From: Methanohalophilus sp. RSK
GTDB lineage: Archaea; Halobacteriota; Methanosarcinia; Methanosarcinales; Methanosarcinaceae
Assembly: GCF_003722075.1 (NCBI RefSeq)
Contig: NZ_RDSK01000013.1
Span: forward strand, 124,001-188,000
DNA: 64,000 nt
Reading direction: 5' to 3'
Notes under the pieces: generated by a model
Databases searched by the model: none
Seen by the model: only the letters and a program-made list of their open reading frames with translations
Told to the model about the DNA's origin: nothing
Translations under genes and position numbers: made by a program
Part shown: piece after piece, positions 8,662 through 18,044 of the stretch
Layout: each line of letters starts with the position of its first letter
Numbering within the stretch: the stretch's first letter is position 1

Positions 8662-9419
8662 AGTATACGTTTTGTTGTATCCAGTTTAATTCCTTCTTTT
8701 CCTATATAATAAGGCAGGAAATTATCCGGCGCAATGGAGCCGTAGAGTTTTCTGATAAATATTGTTCTCTGTACATTGAAACTCCTCTCTTCCACCTGAA
8801 GTTCAATCACAGTATCACAAACCTGTTTTAATGTGTTTTCCACAGTTGTCCCGTGCATTCCTTTGGTAATGTGGAGAAAGTTGACCGATTTATTTATGTC
8901 CCCTCTCTTTGATAGCGATTCAATAGCTTCAACTACAGGATCCATGCCTGCCAGGCGTATAAAGTATGATAGTGAATAAACAATGGTGCGGCATTTTTTC
9001 TCGGATTCGTTTTCGGTGATTTCCGATAACATTTCTCCAAGTATAGGATTTATGTCCGTATCCCTCAGGTACTTATTGTAAAGTTCATCTTCACGTCCCT
9101 GCTCACGATATTTGTGGACATCAATAATATTGATATTTTTGCCGATATGCGGATATATATTCATCCCGAAACGGGCCATATTTGAATTTATCATTTCCGG
9201 TCTTTGTTCACTGTCAAAAAACAGGACATATTCATTGTTTTCGATTCCACCGTATGCAAATTGTTGTACAAAAAGAGACGATCCCGCCCCGGGTTCTGCC
9301 ATCAGGAGTACTGTAGTTCCTTCTGCTATACCACCTTCCAGATAATTATCAAGCCCCTCTATGCCACTGGGAATCATTCCTGATTGATGTGTTGAGAAAG
9401 TACTGTCTTCCATCCCCAT
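8658..9419 (-). CDS. KaiC/RadA-like ATPase-fold protein with degenerate Walker A
   Basis: A 253-residue protein of the KaiC/RecA superfamily. The family opening S-G-I-E-G-L-D-N-Y-L-E-G-G-I is clear at about residues 17-30. The P-loop reads A-E-P-G-A-G-S-S, with Ser in place of the invariant Lys, so ATP hydrolysis is doubtful. A Walker-B-like strand (Y-V-L-F-F-D-S-E) and the family's 'S-L-S-Y-F-I-R-L' strand follow. Similar single-domain KaiC-like proteins in methanogens often have regulatory roles. The neighbours (HTH gene, ABC ATPase) do not define its function. The ribosome site GGAGG lies 5-6 nt upstream of the ATG. Confidence 0.75.
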   Translation of the reverse strand: MGMEDSTFSTHQSGMIPSGIEGLDNYLEGGIAEGTTVLLMAEPGAGSSLFVQQFAYGGIENNEYVLFFDSEQRPEMINSNMARFGMNIYPHIGKNINIIDVHKYREQGREDELYNKYLRDTDINPILGEMLSEITENESEKKCRTIVYSLSYFIRLAGMDPVVEAIESLSKRGDINKSVNFLHITKGMHGTTVENTLKQVCDTVIELQVEERSFNVQRTIFIRKLYGSIAPDNFLPYYIGKEGIKLDTTKRIL

Positions 9420-9539
9420 ATCATTTCCTCCATAGGTTAGTATATTTTTATATGGATATATATCTTAGGATATCTGTGTATAGCAGGATATATAGTCCAG
9501 AAAAAATTTATGAATTATTCAAATGTTGTTGTGTAATAC

Positions 9540-10334
9540 ATGGAAAAGAAAAATGTAAAACCAATGATAATTGAAATGGAAAATGTCACAGTTTGCAAAA
9601 ATGGCAACAGATTGCTGGACAATTTCTCTCTTAAAATAAAAAATGGGGAAAATGTTGCGATTATAGGTCCTAATGGAGCGGGAAAATCCTCTTTTATCAA
9701 AACGGTTACAGGAGATCTACGTCCTCTTCATTCTGAAAAGACGATTGTCCGCTTATTTGGAAAAGAACGCTGGGACATTTTCGGATTGCGCAACAAAATG
9801 GGTATAATAAGCGGTGACTTGCAGGACGAATATATGCGTAATATTCCGGGAATCGAGGTGGTGGTATCCGGGTTTTTTAGCAGTATAGGCCTGTATCGCA
9901 ATCATACTATTACCGGGGATATGAAAAGGCGGGCCCATGATGTGCTAGGCTTTCTTGGTATTGAGCATCTTGCCTCACGTCCCATAAACGAAATGTCAAC
10001 AGGTCAGGCTCGCAGGCTACTGATTGCCAGGGCACTTGTGCATGACCCGGATGTACTGATACTGGATGAACCTACAAACAGCTTAGATCTCAGGGCACGG
10101 CATATTTTCAGGCAGTCCATGCGCACTATTGCTTCAAAAGGTAAAAACATAATTCTTGTGACACATAATCTCGAAGACCTGATTCCTGAAATTGACAGGG
10201 TGGTCCTGCTCAGTGAAGGAAGGGTATACAGGGACGGGCCAACGGCTGAAATATTAACTGCAGAAAACCTGTCTGATATATTTGGAATACAGCTGCAGGT
10301 TTTCTCTAAGGATGGTTACTATCATGCCTGGTGA
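9540..10334 (+). CDS. ABC transporter ATP-binding protein (orphan)
   Basis: A 264-residue ATPase with Walker A G-P-N-G-A-G-K-S-S (about residue 43), Q-loop region, an ABC signature variant M-S-T-G-Q-A-R-R, Walker B L-I-L-D-E-P and the switch His in V-T-H-N-L. The pattern is close to the iron-siderophore/molybdate and YlmA-like import ATPases. No permease or binding protein lies next to it: the flanking genes are a KaiC-like protein and, convergent with no gap, a disulfide reductase. The promoter region 9441-9500 carries three GGATAT repeats. Substrate unknown. Confidence 0.85.
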   Translation: MEKKNVKPMIIEMENVTVCKNGNRLLDNFSLKIKNGENVAIIGPNGAGKSSFIKTVTGDLRPLHSEKTIVRLFGKERWDIFGLRNKMGIISGDLQDEYMRNIPGIEVVVSGFFSSIGLYRNHTITGDMKRRAHDVLGFLGIEHLASRPINEMSTGQARRLLIARALVHDPDVLILDEPTNSLDLRARHIFRQSMRTIASKGKNIILVTHNLEDLIPEIDRVVLLSEGRVYRDGPTAEILTAENLSDIFGIQLQVFSKDGYYHAW

Positions 10335-11678
10335 TTATCCACGTATCATGAACTGTACTTCTGAACTGACTGTGGGGAAGACATAAACCACTCTCTTGAA
10401 CTCGGAAAGCGTCAATCCGAGCCTTATTGCCATTGCAAAGAGATTAATTACTTCTTCTGAATGAGACCCCAGTAGGTGGGCGCCTGCAATTTTTTGGCTT
10501 TCTTTTTCTATGATAACCTTTGAGGCCGCATAGTTTTCCGACAGGCGCCTGCTGTTATACCAAGGGCTGCGGTCATGAATGAGGACTTCATACCTGTCAG
10601 TAGATTCGGACAGGCTAACACCTACACTTGAGAGGGGAGGAAGGGTAAATACCGTGGAAGGAATGCCGGTATAATCCACTGTCTTGACATTTCCTTTTAT
10701 CATATTGTCTGCTGCAGTAGTTCCCTGCAAACTTGCAACAGGAGTTAAAGGAGCTCCGGGCTTTACACAATCTCCGGCTGCATATACGTAAGGGTTGGAG
10801 ATACTTTGCATGTACTCATTTGTCTCCACGAACCCGTCATTGGTTTCAACATTCCCTTTTTCAAGTTCCATGCCTTCAAGGGCTGCAATCCTACCGGAAC
10901 CATTGACTACAAGATCACATTCGATCCGGGATTCTTTGCCCTCGCTATCTCTGGTCTTCACAGTAAATCCTGCAGAAGTACTTTCAACAGAGCTGACCGA
11001 GACACCGGTATTGACATTTATGCCGGCTTCTTCGGAAGCCTTTACCAGCAATTTGACCATATCCCTGTCAAAGTGTTTGAGCACTTCACTTCTTTGCAAA
11101 ATAGTTACCTGGCTTCCTGCCCGGGCAGCGATATGGGCAAATTCGAACGAAATATATCCACCGCCCACAAAAACAATTCTACCGGGCAATTCATCGAGAT
11201 TGAGAAATTGCTCACTTGTTACCAGGTTTTCTTTGCCTTTGATTCCAATTTTTCGGGGCACTGAGCCGGGTGCAATCAGAATGTGTTTGGCCTTAAGGAC
11301 TGTATCTGCTATTTTCACTTCGTTTTGAGAAACAAATTTTGCTCCCCCGTGGTAGGTGTCAATATCCATATTTTTGAACTTTTCTTCCTTGTTTTTGGGG
11401 AAATTTTCCACAAACGTTTGCTTAAAGTCCATTAACTTACTCCAGTCCACGGAAGACTGTGGCATGATTCCCAGTTTGTTGAAACGATTAACCTGTTCAA
11501 CGGTTTCTGCAACACCCACAAGTACTTTCTTTGGCACACATCCCCGAAGTGCACATGTCCCGCCATATTCCCTGATATCTGTAATCGCGATTTTCATACC
11601 TGCCGCAGCTGCCTTGTTCGCACAAACAGTGCCTGCTACGCCTGTCCCAATGATGATAATGTCATATTCTCTGGCCAT
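10335..11678 (-). CDS. Pyridine nucleotide-disulfide oxidoreductase (class I, Lpd/glutathione reductase-like)
   Basis: FAD enzyme of about 447 residues. The start at 11678 (M-A-R-E-Y-D-I-I-I-I-G) is preferred over the ATG three codons upstream. It has the N-terminal FAD-binding G-T-G-V-A-G, then the redox-active cysteine pair in C-A-L-R-G-C-V-P-K-K, a second dinucleotide-binding motif (V-G-G-G-Y-I-S-F-E), the A-A-G-D-C FAD motif and a dimerisation domain. Lpd and glutathione reductase carry H-P-T-x-S-E near the C terminus; here it reads V-F-P-T-V-S-S-E, so the catalytic His is replaced by Phe. It is therefore probably not a standard lipoamide dehydrogenase. There are no 2-oxoacid dehydrogenase genes nearby. 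Confidence 0.82.
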   Translation of the reverse strand: MAREYDIIIIGTGVAGTVCANKAAAAGMKIAITDIREYGGTCALRGCVPKKVLVGVAETVEQVNRFNKLGIMPQSSVDWSKLMDFKQTFVENFPKNKEEKFKNMDIDTYHGGAKFVSQNEVKIADTVLKAKHILIAPGSVPRKIGIKGKENLVTSEQFLNLDELPGRIVFVGGGYISFEFAHIAARAGSQVTILQRSEVLKHFDRDMVKLLVKASEEAGINVNTGVSVSSVESTSAGFTVKTRDSEGKESRIECDLVVNGSGRIAALEGMELEKGNVETNDGFVETNEYMQSISNPYVYAAGDCVKPGAPLTPVASLQGTTAADNMIKGNVKTVDYTGIPSTVFTLPPLSSVGVSLSESTDRYEVLIHDRSPWYNSRRLSENYAASKVIIEKESQKIAGAHLLGSHSEEVINLFAMAIRLGLTLSEFKRVVYVFPTVSSEVQFMIRG

Positions 11679-11741
11679 TTCCTTCAACTCTTAGGGGAAA
11701 ATTAGGCGGTTGGAAGATAAATGGCTATCGCAAATATAAGT

Positions 11742-13223
11742 TTAAAAATCAAAAAGAGTCTTCTGGGATTTGGCAGGTTTTGGATTATCCTTTTCCTTTC
11801 CGTCCATTTGATTTTCTTCTGCAGGGTCTTTTCCTTCTGAAAACATGGAATCAAGGGTTGACTGTCCCCTGTCTTTTTCAGGAGCATGCATGAATACGTC
11901 GATATCTTCATCTTCCTTTTCATGCATCATTTCCCGGGAAGCATCATAGATTTTCTGGATTTTCTTGGTCACCCTTTTGCTTTCCGTCAGGTAAGCAATC
12001 TCATCTACATCTAGTTCAAGAGAATATGCTGCATCAACTGCATAGTCCTCGTTTTTGAGCAAAAGGCCATACATCCGAAGCAGGTCTATACGACAATCCC
12101 GGATTGGTTCATTGCAATGTAAGCCCACTTTTGCAGCTATGTTATCCCTCATGTTTCGTTTGGAGCGCAGTTGGCCCATACGTCTCCACATGGATGGGGG
12201 TTGTAACTTGCGGAAACCGGAATGAGAGTGTTTCTTTGCCACTGCCGTTCCTCCGCTTAACAGAAATCCGGCATATCTCCAGAGTCCGTAGTTCTGCCGC
12301 AATCGTACCCTGCCAAGATATGTATCAGCTCTTGAAAGGTTGTGATAGGCTGCTGTTATGTCTTCACTTAGTTTTTCATCCTTGTTCAGATACTGGTTGG
12401 GCAGGTTCTCGTCTACCCACTGAATAAGGTCTTCAGGTGTTTCGTCCAGGGAAAAAGTTGCCCTGTAGGCTTCAATCGGCTCTCTGCCTTTGAACACTTT
12501 GGTAAGTACTTTGAAAATAGATTCCTTTGTATCCCTTTCGGCTGTGGTGACATCCACAACTTCTATCTCTTTTTTATCAGTTGCTGTTGCCTGCAAATCT
12601 TTTATGGCACTTCTGAGGTCACCGCCTGTATTTTCAGCGATTTTTTCCAGCACGCCTGTGCCACACATTATCCCTTCCATTTTGCATATCTTTTTCAAAG
12701 CAGGCAGGATGGAACGCTGGGGGATGGAATTGAATTTTATGTTCACACAATGAGAACGCAGGGTTGATGAGAGAGCATACAGGTCATTGGCGATGAGTAT
12801 AATGGGTTGATTGGATTTCTTGATCACATTCGTAATGGCGCGGGTCCCACCCCTGTCGGCCGATCCGTGCATATTATCTGCTTCATCAAGTATTATGAGG
12901 CGCTTCTGTATCCCCGTAAGTGTACTCATGCGTGAAGCAGAACCAGCCACTTTCTCGATAATTCCGGCAGTCCGCTGGTCACTGGCGTTCATCTCGATAA
13001 TTTCCCACCCCATCTCGTTTCCCAGGGCATGGGCAGCTGATGTCTTTCCAACACCGGCAGGTCCACTCAATATGACTGCTTTTTTTTCAGGAACTCCGTG
13101 CTCCCATTCTTCTTTCCAGTCACGGAGGGCCTGCAGGGGTTTATTGTTCCCCACAACATCTGCCAGTTTGGTAGGACGGTATTTTTCTGCCCAATCTTGC
13201 GCTATTGTCATCTGTGACCTCAC
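11742..13223 (-). CDS. rfcL: Replication factor C large subunit (clamp loader)
   Basis: AAA+ subunit of the archaeal clamp loader that opens PCNA. It has 493 residues and no intein. Walker A is G-P-A-G-V-G-K-T (about residues 50-57) and Walker B I-L-D-E-A-D; the RFC collar follows, then an acidic, low-complexity C-terminal tail. The tail ends in Q-K-T-L-F-D-F, a textbook PCNA-interacting box at the very C terminus, and a second Q-S-T-L-D-S-M-F-like element lies about 40 residues earlier. The clamp itself is at 1479-2216; the small subunit is not in the window. Divergent from mtxX with a 64-bp gap. Confidence 0.95.
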   Translation of the reverse strand: MRSQMTIAQDWAEKYRPTKLADVVGNNKPLQALRDWKEEWEHGVPEKKAVILSGPAGVGKTSAAHALGNEMGWEIIEMNASDQRTAGIIEKVAGSASRMSTLTGIQKRLIILDEADNMHGSADRGGTRAITNVIKKSNQPIILIANDLYALSSTLRSHCVNIKFNSIPQRSILPALKKICKMEGIMCGTGVLEKIAENTGGDLRSAIKDLQATATDKKEIEVVDVTTAERDTKESIFKVLTKVFKGREPIEAYRATFSLDETPEDLIQWVDENLPNQYLNKDEKLSEDITAAYHNLSRADTYLGRVRLRQNYGLWRYAGFLLSGGTAVAKKHSHSGFRKLQPPSMWRRMGQLRSKRNMRDNIAAKVGLHCNEPIRDCRIDLLRMYGLLLKNEDYAVDAAYSLELDVDEIAYLTESKRVTKKIQKIYDASREMMHEKEDEDIDVFMHAPEKDRGQSTLDSMFSEGKDPAEENQMDGKEKDNPKPAKSQKTLFDF

Positions 13224-13287
13224 CTACATTAAAGCGAAAACTAATTAATAATTGTGTTGTTTGTTGATTGTTTAACTTTGCATATTA

Positions 13288-14142
13288 ATGAGGGTGCCCA
13301 TGCAGAAAAAGACAGACGGATTGCTGGATATCATACGTACAAGGGCTCTTGATAATTGTCCCCGGGTTGCACTGGGTGTGCGCAATCCTACTTCCAAACT
13401 GATCCAGAGTGCAGAAAAAGCCCAGGTTGAAGGCTATGCCCGGGTGGTTCTTGTAGGCGACCAGCGTGATATATCGGCGATCGGAACAAACCTTGAAGTG
13501 ATTGACACCCCACAACCGGAAGAAGTTCTCGGCAGTCTGCTTGCATCCGGGGACGTTGATGCGGCTGTAAGAGGTACGGCAAAAGCCTCAGGCACCCTGT
13601 CTCACCTCAAAGAGGTACTCGGCATTGAGAAATTATACAGGGTTGCTTTCCTGCTAACTCATGACAATAATCCTTTTTTCCTTGCACCTGTGGGTATTGA
13701 TGAAGGCCACTCCCTTTCCGATAAAATCGAGCTTGTACAAAGAAGTGCTGCCTATATCCGCAGGTTTGGTATTGAACCTGAAGTTGGAATCCTGTCCGGA
13801 GGGCGTATGGGAGATCTTGGTCGTGATGAGCGTGTGGATCGCACCCTGGCAGATGCGGATTTCCTGGCAAACCGGTTAAATGATGCAGGAATCGGTGCGA
13901 AACATTACACGATCCTTGTAGAGGATGCCATCAGGGAATCTAATTTTATCCTTGCCCCGGATGGCATATCAGGCAATCTTATCTTCCGCTCACTTGTATT
14001 TCTGGGTGGGGGCAATGGAATTGGGGCACCCGTACTCATGGACAGGCATGTATTTATTGACACATCCCGCGTGGGCGGCCATTATACCCTGGCCATAATG
14101 CTTGCCGCAGCTCTTGTTTCCAACAAAAGGGAGGTTGTATAA
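13288..14142 (+). CDS. mtxX: Methanogenesis marker protein 4 / MtxX
   Basis: A 284-residue protein of the MtxX family (methanogen marker 4), related in fold to phosphotransacetylase-like enzymes (V-A-L-G-V-R-N-P near the start, central A-G-I-G-A-K-H-Y, C-terminal V-F-I-D-T-S-R-V-G-G-H-Y). Its reaction is not established. It is first in a tight cluster with an MtrA-like and an MtrH-like gene, the arrangement named mtxXAH in Methanosarcina. The start at 13288 would be nearly leaderless; an in-frame ATG at 13300 is the alternative. The ribosome site for the next gene lies inside its last codons. Confidence 0.85.
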   Translation: MRVPMQKKTDGLLDIIRTRALDNCPRVALGVRNPTSKLIQSAEKAQVEGYARVVLVGDQRDISAIGTNLEVIDTPQPEEVLGSLLASGDVDAAVRGTAKASGTLSHLKEVLGIEKLYRVAFLLTHDNNPFFLAPVGIDEGHSLSDKIELVQRSAAYIRRFGIEPEVGILSGGRMGDLGRDERVDRTLADADFLANRLNDAGIGAKHYTILVEDAIRESNFILAPDGISGNLIFRSLVFLGGGNGIGAPVLMDRHVFIDTSRVGGHYTLAIMLAAALVSNKREVV

Positions 14143-14143
14143 G

Positions 14144-14728
14144 TTGGATACAGTTTCAGAAAAATGGCCTGTTACAAAAGGGGATTTCAGTGCAGGCAAT
14201 CCCAAATCGTGTATTGCCGTGGTAACCCTTGCAAGTTCGATGCCTTTGTTAAAAAAAGCAGCGATCTGGGGTAGTTGCAAAACGGAAAACTTGGGGGCTG
14301 AGAAAGTTGTAATGAATGTTGTATCCAACTGTAATATCAGGTACGTGCTTCTCTGTGGTGCTGAATCCCGGGGCCATCTTGCCGGGCAGACCCTGAAAGC
14401 CCTTTACGAAAACGGTATTGATGAAGATGGCAGGATTCTGGGTTCAGAGGGGGCGATTCCCTTTATTGAGAACCTGGAAATTGAAACCATTCAGCGTTTC
14501 CGGCAACAGGTGGAACTTATAGACCGTGTCGGGCTTACTGATCTTGATGAAATATGCTCGATTGTTAACAATTATCATGATTCGGAGAAACCCTTTGAAG
14601 CTTCTCCGATATCCTTTAGAAAAGCTGTCAGGAAATATCAGGCACCAGAATCCATCGGTGCTGATGTACTTATCAGTGAAAAAGTGGTTATGGATGCTTT
14701 TTCCGGTGTAATTTACGAGATTGCTTGA
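14144..14728 (+). CDS. mtxA: MtrA-like corrinoid protein lacking the membrane anchor (MtxA)
   Basis: Homologue of the corrinoid subunit MtrA of the methyl-H4MPT:coenzyme M methyltransferase. The start is taken as TTG at 14144, one base after the mtxX stop, because a strong GGGAGGT lies 8 nt upstream; this gives 194 residues. The corrinoid region is conserved: G-S-C-K-T-E-N-L-G-A-E-K, then S-N-C-N-I-R-Y-V-L-L-C-G and S-R-G-H-L-A-G-Q, whose His is the expected cobalt ligand. Canonical MtrA ends in a transmembrane helix; this protein ends at Y-E-I-A without one, so it should be soluble. Probably takes a methyl group delivered by the adjacent MtrH homologue. Confidence 0.82.
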   Translation: MDTVSEKWPVTKGDFSAGNPKSCIAVVTLASSMPLLKKAAIWGSCKTENLGAEKVVMNVVSNCNIRYVLLCGAESRGHLAGQTLKALYENGIDEDGRILGSEGAIPFIENLEIETIQRFRQQVELIDRVGLTDLDEICSIVNNYHDSEKPFEASPISFRKAVRKYQAPESIGADVLISEKVVMDAFSGVIYEIA

Positions 14729-14737
14729 GGTTTTCAA

Positions 14738-15670
14738 ATGTTCAGGTTCCAAAAAGAGCAAAAAATTGCCAATATTGCCGGTGTGAAAATTGGAGGAAAT
14801 CCCGGTGAACTGCCCACAGCCCTTGCAGGCACAATATTCTACGAAGGACATGATATCGTGGAGGATGCGAATGAAGGGCTGTTTGATCGCAAAATAGCAG
14901 AGGACCTGCTCAATTCCCAGCGTGCATCATCTGATGAAACCGGTAATCTCTGCCTGGTGCACATATTCGGCAATACAGAACAAGCCCTACGCAACTATAT
15001 TGACTTTGTCAGTGAGATTACGGATTCTCCTTTCCTTATCGATTCCCCCGACCCGCTGGCCCGGATGGCTGTGGCAGAATATGTGAGCGAGATCGGCCTG
15101 GGGGACAGGGCAGTCTATAATTCCATAAATATGACAATCGGTGAAAAGGAGCGCAAGGTGTTAAAAGATTCAGATATAGACAGTTCCATAGTTCTGGGTT
15201 TCAATGCCATGGATTCAGGTTTCAAAGGCAGGATGCAACTTCTGGAGTCCGGTACTTCTTCAATGGATAAAGGCCTGATCGATATTGCTCTGGAATGTGG
15301 GATGTGCAATATACTGATTGATCCGGGGATAACTCCTATGGGCAATGGTTCCGGGGTCAGCCTGAGGATTACGCTGGCAGCCAAGGCAAAATGGGGATTG
15401 CCGGTAGGGTCGGGAATTCACAACGCTCCTTCTTCCTGGGAATGGCTCAGGGAAAAAAAGAAACACGATCCCCTTGTGTTTAAGATGTGTGATATCGCAT
15501 CTGCTGTAATGCAGCAGGTTGCAGCCGGAAATTTTGTACTTTACGGCCCCATTGAGAATGCACCTTACATATTCCCGGTGGCTGCGATGTCAGATATCAT
15601 GATCTATGAATCGGCCGAAGAATTTGAAATAGAACCTGCTTCTTCCCATCCATTTAACAGGTTGGTCTGA
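14738..15670 (+). CDS. mtxH: MtrH-like methyltransferase subunit (MtxH)
   Basis: A 310-residue TIM-barrel methyltransferase of the MtrH family, which in the Mtr complex moves a methyl group from tetrahydro(methano/sarcina)pterin to the corrinoid of MtrA. Recognisable features are the N-terminal G-V-K-I-G-G-N-P-G-E-L-P-T and G-T-I-F-Y-E-G-H motifs, F-L-I-D-S-P, Y-N-S-I-N and D-P-G-I-T-P-M-G-N-G-S-G. Length and motifs are complete. It is 9 bp after the MtrA-like gene. None of the other Mtr subunits (B-G) is here, so this is a separate soluble methyltransferase system, not the energy-conserving complex. The methyl donor is unknown. Confidence 0.88.
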   Translation: MFRFQKEQKIANIAGVKIGGNPGELPTALAGTIFYEGHDIVEDANEGLFDRKIAEDLLNSQRASSDETGNLCLVHIFGNTEQALRNYIDFVSEITDSPFLIDSPDPLARMAVAEYVSEIGLGDRAVYNSINMTIGEKERKVLKDSDIDSSIVLGFNAMDSGFKGRMQLLESGTSSMDKGLIDIALECGMCNILIDPGITPMGNGSGVSLRITLAAKAKWGLPVGSGIHNAPSSWEWLREKKKHDPLVFKMCDIASAVMQQVAAGNFVLYGPIENAPYIFPVAAMSDIMIYESAEEFEIEPASSHPFNRLV

Positions 15671-15721
15671 TTATATTATTTTGTACATAAATCAATGGTC
15701 TATACTAATGAAGGGATTCAT

Positions 15722-16291
15722 ATGAGACAATTGAAAATTGACATTCCTGATAACCTCTTTGCGAAACTGGAATTGATGCCGGATAGTGACAATTTTATAC
15801 GCAGTTTGCTCGAAGAAGCCCTTGATCCTGAAAAGACAATCGATGATCCAGGCTTGATGGCTCAAAAACTCATGTCAATTGAAAACAGATTGAAATCCAT
15901 TGAGGACCACATAGCAGGCACTTCCTCGACAGATCCAGTCCCTCCTTCTTCTGTGGCCGATACTTTATCTTCGGATGAAAAACCTGTAGGGGCTTCAAAC
16001 CCTGAATCCGGCGAAGTTGGTGAACAGGATAATGATCCGTTCTATACTAAAATGAAAAGGATAAGGAATAATGAAAAAGTGATCTCCGTGGACGAAGCGC
16101 CTTCTCCTCTTAAACAGAGTATACTCCAGTATCTTCCTGATGGTATGATAATTAAAAAGCAAGTTCTTATAAGCCTGCTTTCGGTGCGCTATCCGAAAGA
16201 TGAAGTTGAAAATAGTATTGAAGATATGAGCGGGGAAGGTACCATCTCCATTCTGGATAAAGAAGACGGCACCTGCGTTCAACGTAGCTGA
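15722..16291 (+). CDS. Hypothetical protein with ribbon-helix-helix-like N terminus
   Basis: Not recognised as a named family. The ATG at 15722 is preferred because GAAGGGA lies 8 nt upstream; an ATG at 15695 is in frame. The 189 residues fall into three parts: residues 1-45 (R-Q-L-K-I-D-I-P-D-N-L-F-A-K-L ... F-I-R-S-L-L-E-E-A-L), which look like a ribbon-helix-helix or short helical dimerisation unit; a serine/proline-rich acidic linker (about 75-110); and a C-terminal 60-residue helical module that resembles a winged helix (Q-Y-L-P-D-G-M-I-I-K-K-Q-V-L-I-S-L-L). A DNA-binding role is possible. The gene is convergent with ilvD. Confidence 0.65.
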   Translation: MRQLKIDIPDNLFAKLELMPDSDNFIRSLLEEALDPEKTIDDPGLMAQKLMSIENRLKSIEDHIAGTSSTDPVPPSSVADTLSSDEKPVGASNPESGEVGEQDNDPFYTKMKRIRNNEKVISVDEAPSPLKQSILQYLPDGMIIKKQVLISLLSVRYPKDEVENSIEDMSGEGTISILDKEDGTCVQRS

Positions 16292-17953
16292 TTATTCCCT
16301 GATAGCGCCCTTGTTGGCAGAACTTACGGACTTCCTGTAACGGGCAAGATAGCCTTTTACTTCTTTGACAAGGGGTTTGAAATTTTCTTTTCTTTTCTGC
16401 ATCTCTTCTTTATCGATAAGAATCTCCAGTTTTCTTGCAGGGATATCGATCTCTATCATGTCCCCTTCTTCGATAAGGCCAATTGGTCCGCCTTCCATGG
16501 CTTCCGGGGATATATGACCGATACAGGGCCCCCTGGTTCCACCGGAGAATCTGCCATCTGTGATGAGGGCAACTGAATCGGCAAGTCCCATACCTGCAAT
16601 TGCCGAAGTTGGGGAGAGCATCTCCCTCATTCCGGGGCCGCCCTTGGGGCCTTCATAACGGATTACTACAACATCCCCGGGTTTGATGTCATTATCAAGG
16701 ATTGCATGCATGGCTCCCTCCTCGCTTTCAAAGACTCTTGCAGGGCCCTTGTGCTGCATCATTTCGGGCTCAACAGCTGCCTGTTTGACCACCCCTCCTT
16801 CCGGGGCGAGATTCCCCTTCAATATTGCCAGTCCACCTTCCTGATGGAGGGGGTTTTCAAGGGTCTGGATAATCTTCTTATTTATGGCAGGATTTATGAT
16901 CACGTATTCGTCGATATTTTCTCCAACTGTCTTTCCGGTGATAGTTTTTTCTCCGGGGTTGAGTTTTGATTTCAATCTCTGCATTATTGCATGCACACCA
17001 CCGGCTCTTTCAAAGTCGATCATGTGATATTTGCCACCCGGTCTCAATCCGATGAGGTGTGGGATTGAGCGACCCAGACGATCAAATGTATCCAGGGGCA
17101 GTTCCATATCGAATGCATGGGCAATAGCCGGCAGGTGCAGGGCTGTGTTGGTACTCCCGCCTACCGCCATGTCGACCATGATCGCATTCTCAAAAGATTT
17201 CAGACTGACCACCTTGCGTGCTGACAACCCTTCATCCACCATTGCCACGATACGTTCTCCGGATTCCTTGGCGATGTGGATCTTTTTGGCATCTACCGCA
17301 TGGGCTGTGGCACAGCCGGGCAGGCTAAGTCCCAGCGCTTCGGTCATACATGCCATTGTATTGGCGGTAAACATCCCGGCACATGACCCGGCACCCGCAC
17401 AGGATACATTTTCCAGTACCTTCAGCTGTTCGGCTGTGGCTTTGCCGGTGCGGTGTTCCCCGATTCCCTCAAATACAGAGACCAGGTCCCGTGGCTCGTC
17501 TCCCGAAAAACCGGGTAGCATAGGTCCTCCTGTTACGACGATAGTCGGAATGTCCAGTCTGCCGGCAGCCATGAGGTGGCCGGGTGTGATTTTATCACAT
17601 GAGGTAATCATGACCATGCCGTCCAGACGGTGGCCTTCGAGCATGAGTTCGATCGAATCCTCGATAACTTCCCTGCTGGGGAGGGAATATTTCATTCCTT
17701 CATGTCCCATTGCAATACCGTCACATATGCCTATGGTATTGAATTCAAAAGGCACTCCGCCAGCATTGCGTATGCCTGCTTTGACGGCTTCGGATACTTT
17801 ATCAAGATGAATATGACCGGGTACAACTTCGGTCCAGGAATTTACCACCGCGATAAACGGTTTTTCCATTTCTGAATCGGTTACTCCTGTAGCTCTGAGG
17901 AGGGAACGGTTGGGTGCCCTCTCTGTCCCTTTTTTGATACTGTCACTTCTCAT
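16292..17953 (-). CDS. ilvD: Dihydroxy-acid dehydratase
   Basis: Iron-sulphur dehydratase of valine/isoleucine (and pantothenate) synthesis, converting 2,3-dihydroxy acids to 2-keto acids. The start M-R-S-D-S-I-K-K-G at 17953 gives 553 residues, the normal archaeal size; an in-frame start 27 nt upstream adds non-conserved residues. Cluster cysteines are seen in [20 protein letters not shown] and [13 protein letters not shown]. No other ilv genes flank it. It stops directly against the stop of the preceding hypothetical gene (convergent, no gap). Confidence 0.95.
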   Translation of the reverse strand: MRSDSIKKGTERAPNRSLLRATGVTDSEMEKPFIAVVNSWTEVVPGHIHLDKVSEAVKAGIRNAGGVPFEFNTIGICDGIAMGHEGMKYSLPSREVIEDSIELMLEGHRLDGMVMITSCDKITPGHLMAAGRLDIPTIVVTGGPMLPGFSGDEPRDLVSVFEGIGEHRTGKATAEQLKVLENVSCAGAGSCAGMFTANTMACMTEALGLSLPGCATAHAVDAKKIHIAKESGERIVAMVDEGLSARKVVSLKSFENAIMVDMAVGGSTNTALHLPAIAHAFDMELPLDTFDRLGRSIPHLIGLRPGGKYHMIDFERAGGVHAIMQRLKSKLNPGEKTITGKTVGENIDEYVIINPAINKKIIQTLENPLHQEGGLAILKGNLAPEGGVVKQAAVEPEMMQHKGPARVFESEEGAMHAILDNDIKPGDVVVIRYEGPKGGPGMREMLSPTSAIAGMGLADSVALITDGRFSGGTRGPCIGHISPEAMEGGPIGLIEEGDMIEIDIPARKLEILIDKEEMQKRKENFKPLVKEVKGYLARYRKSVSSANKGAIRE

Positions 17954-18044
17954 GTGGAAACCTCTGGATATGTACTCCATATTTATGAATCATTAAATAT
18001 AAGTAAGCTTTCTGTTTGTCCTTATAGGAAGGTCCACGATATCC

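Noticed and set aside
9441-9500. Three GGATAT repeats between the KaiC-like gene and the ABC ATPase as operators
   Set aside because: Uneven spacing (14 and 18 bp) in a very AT-rich promoter region; too weak to call.
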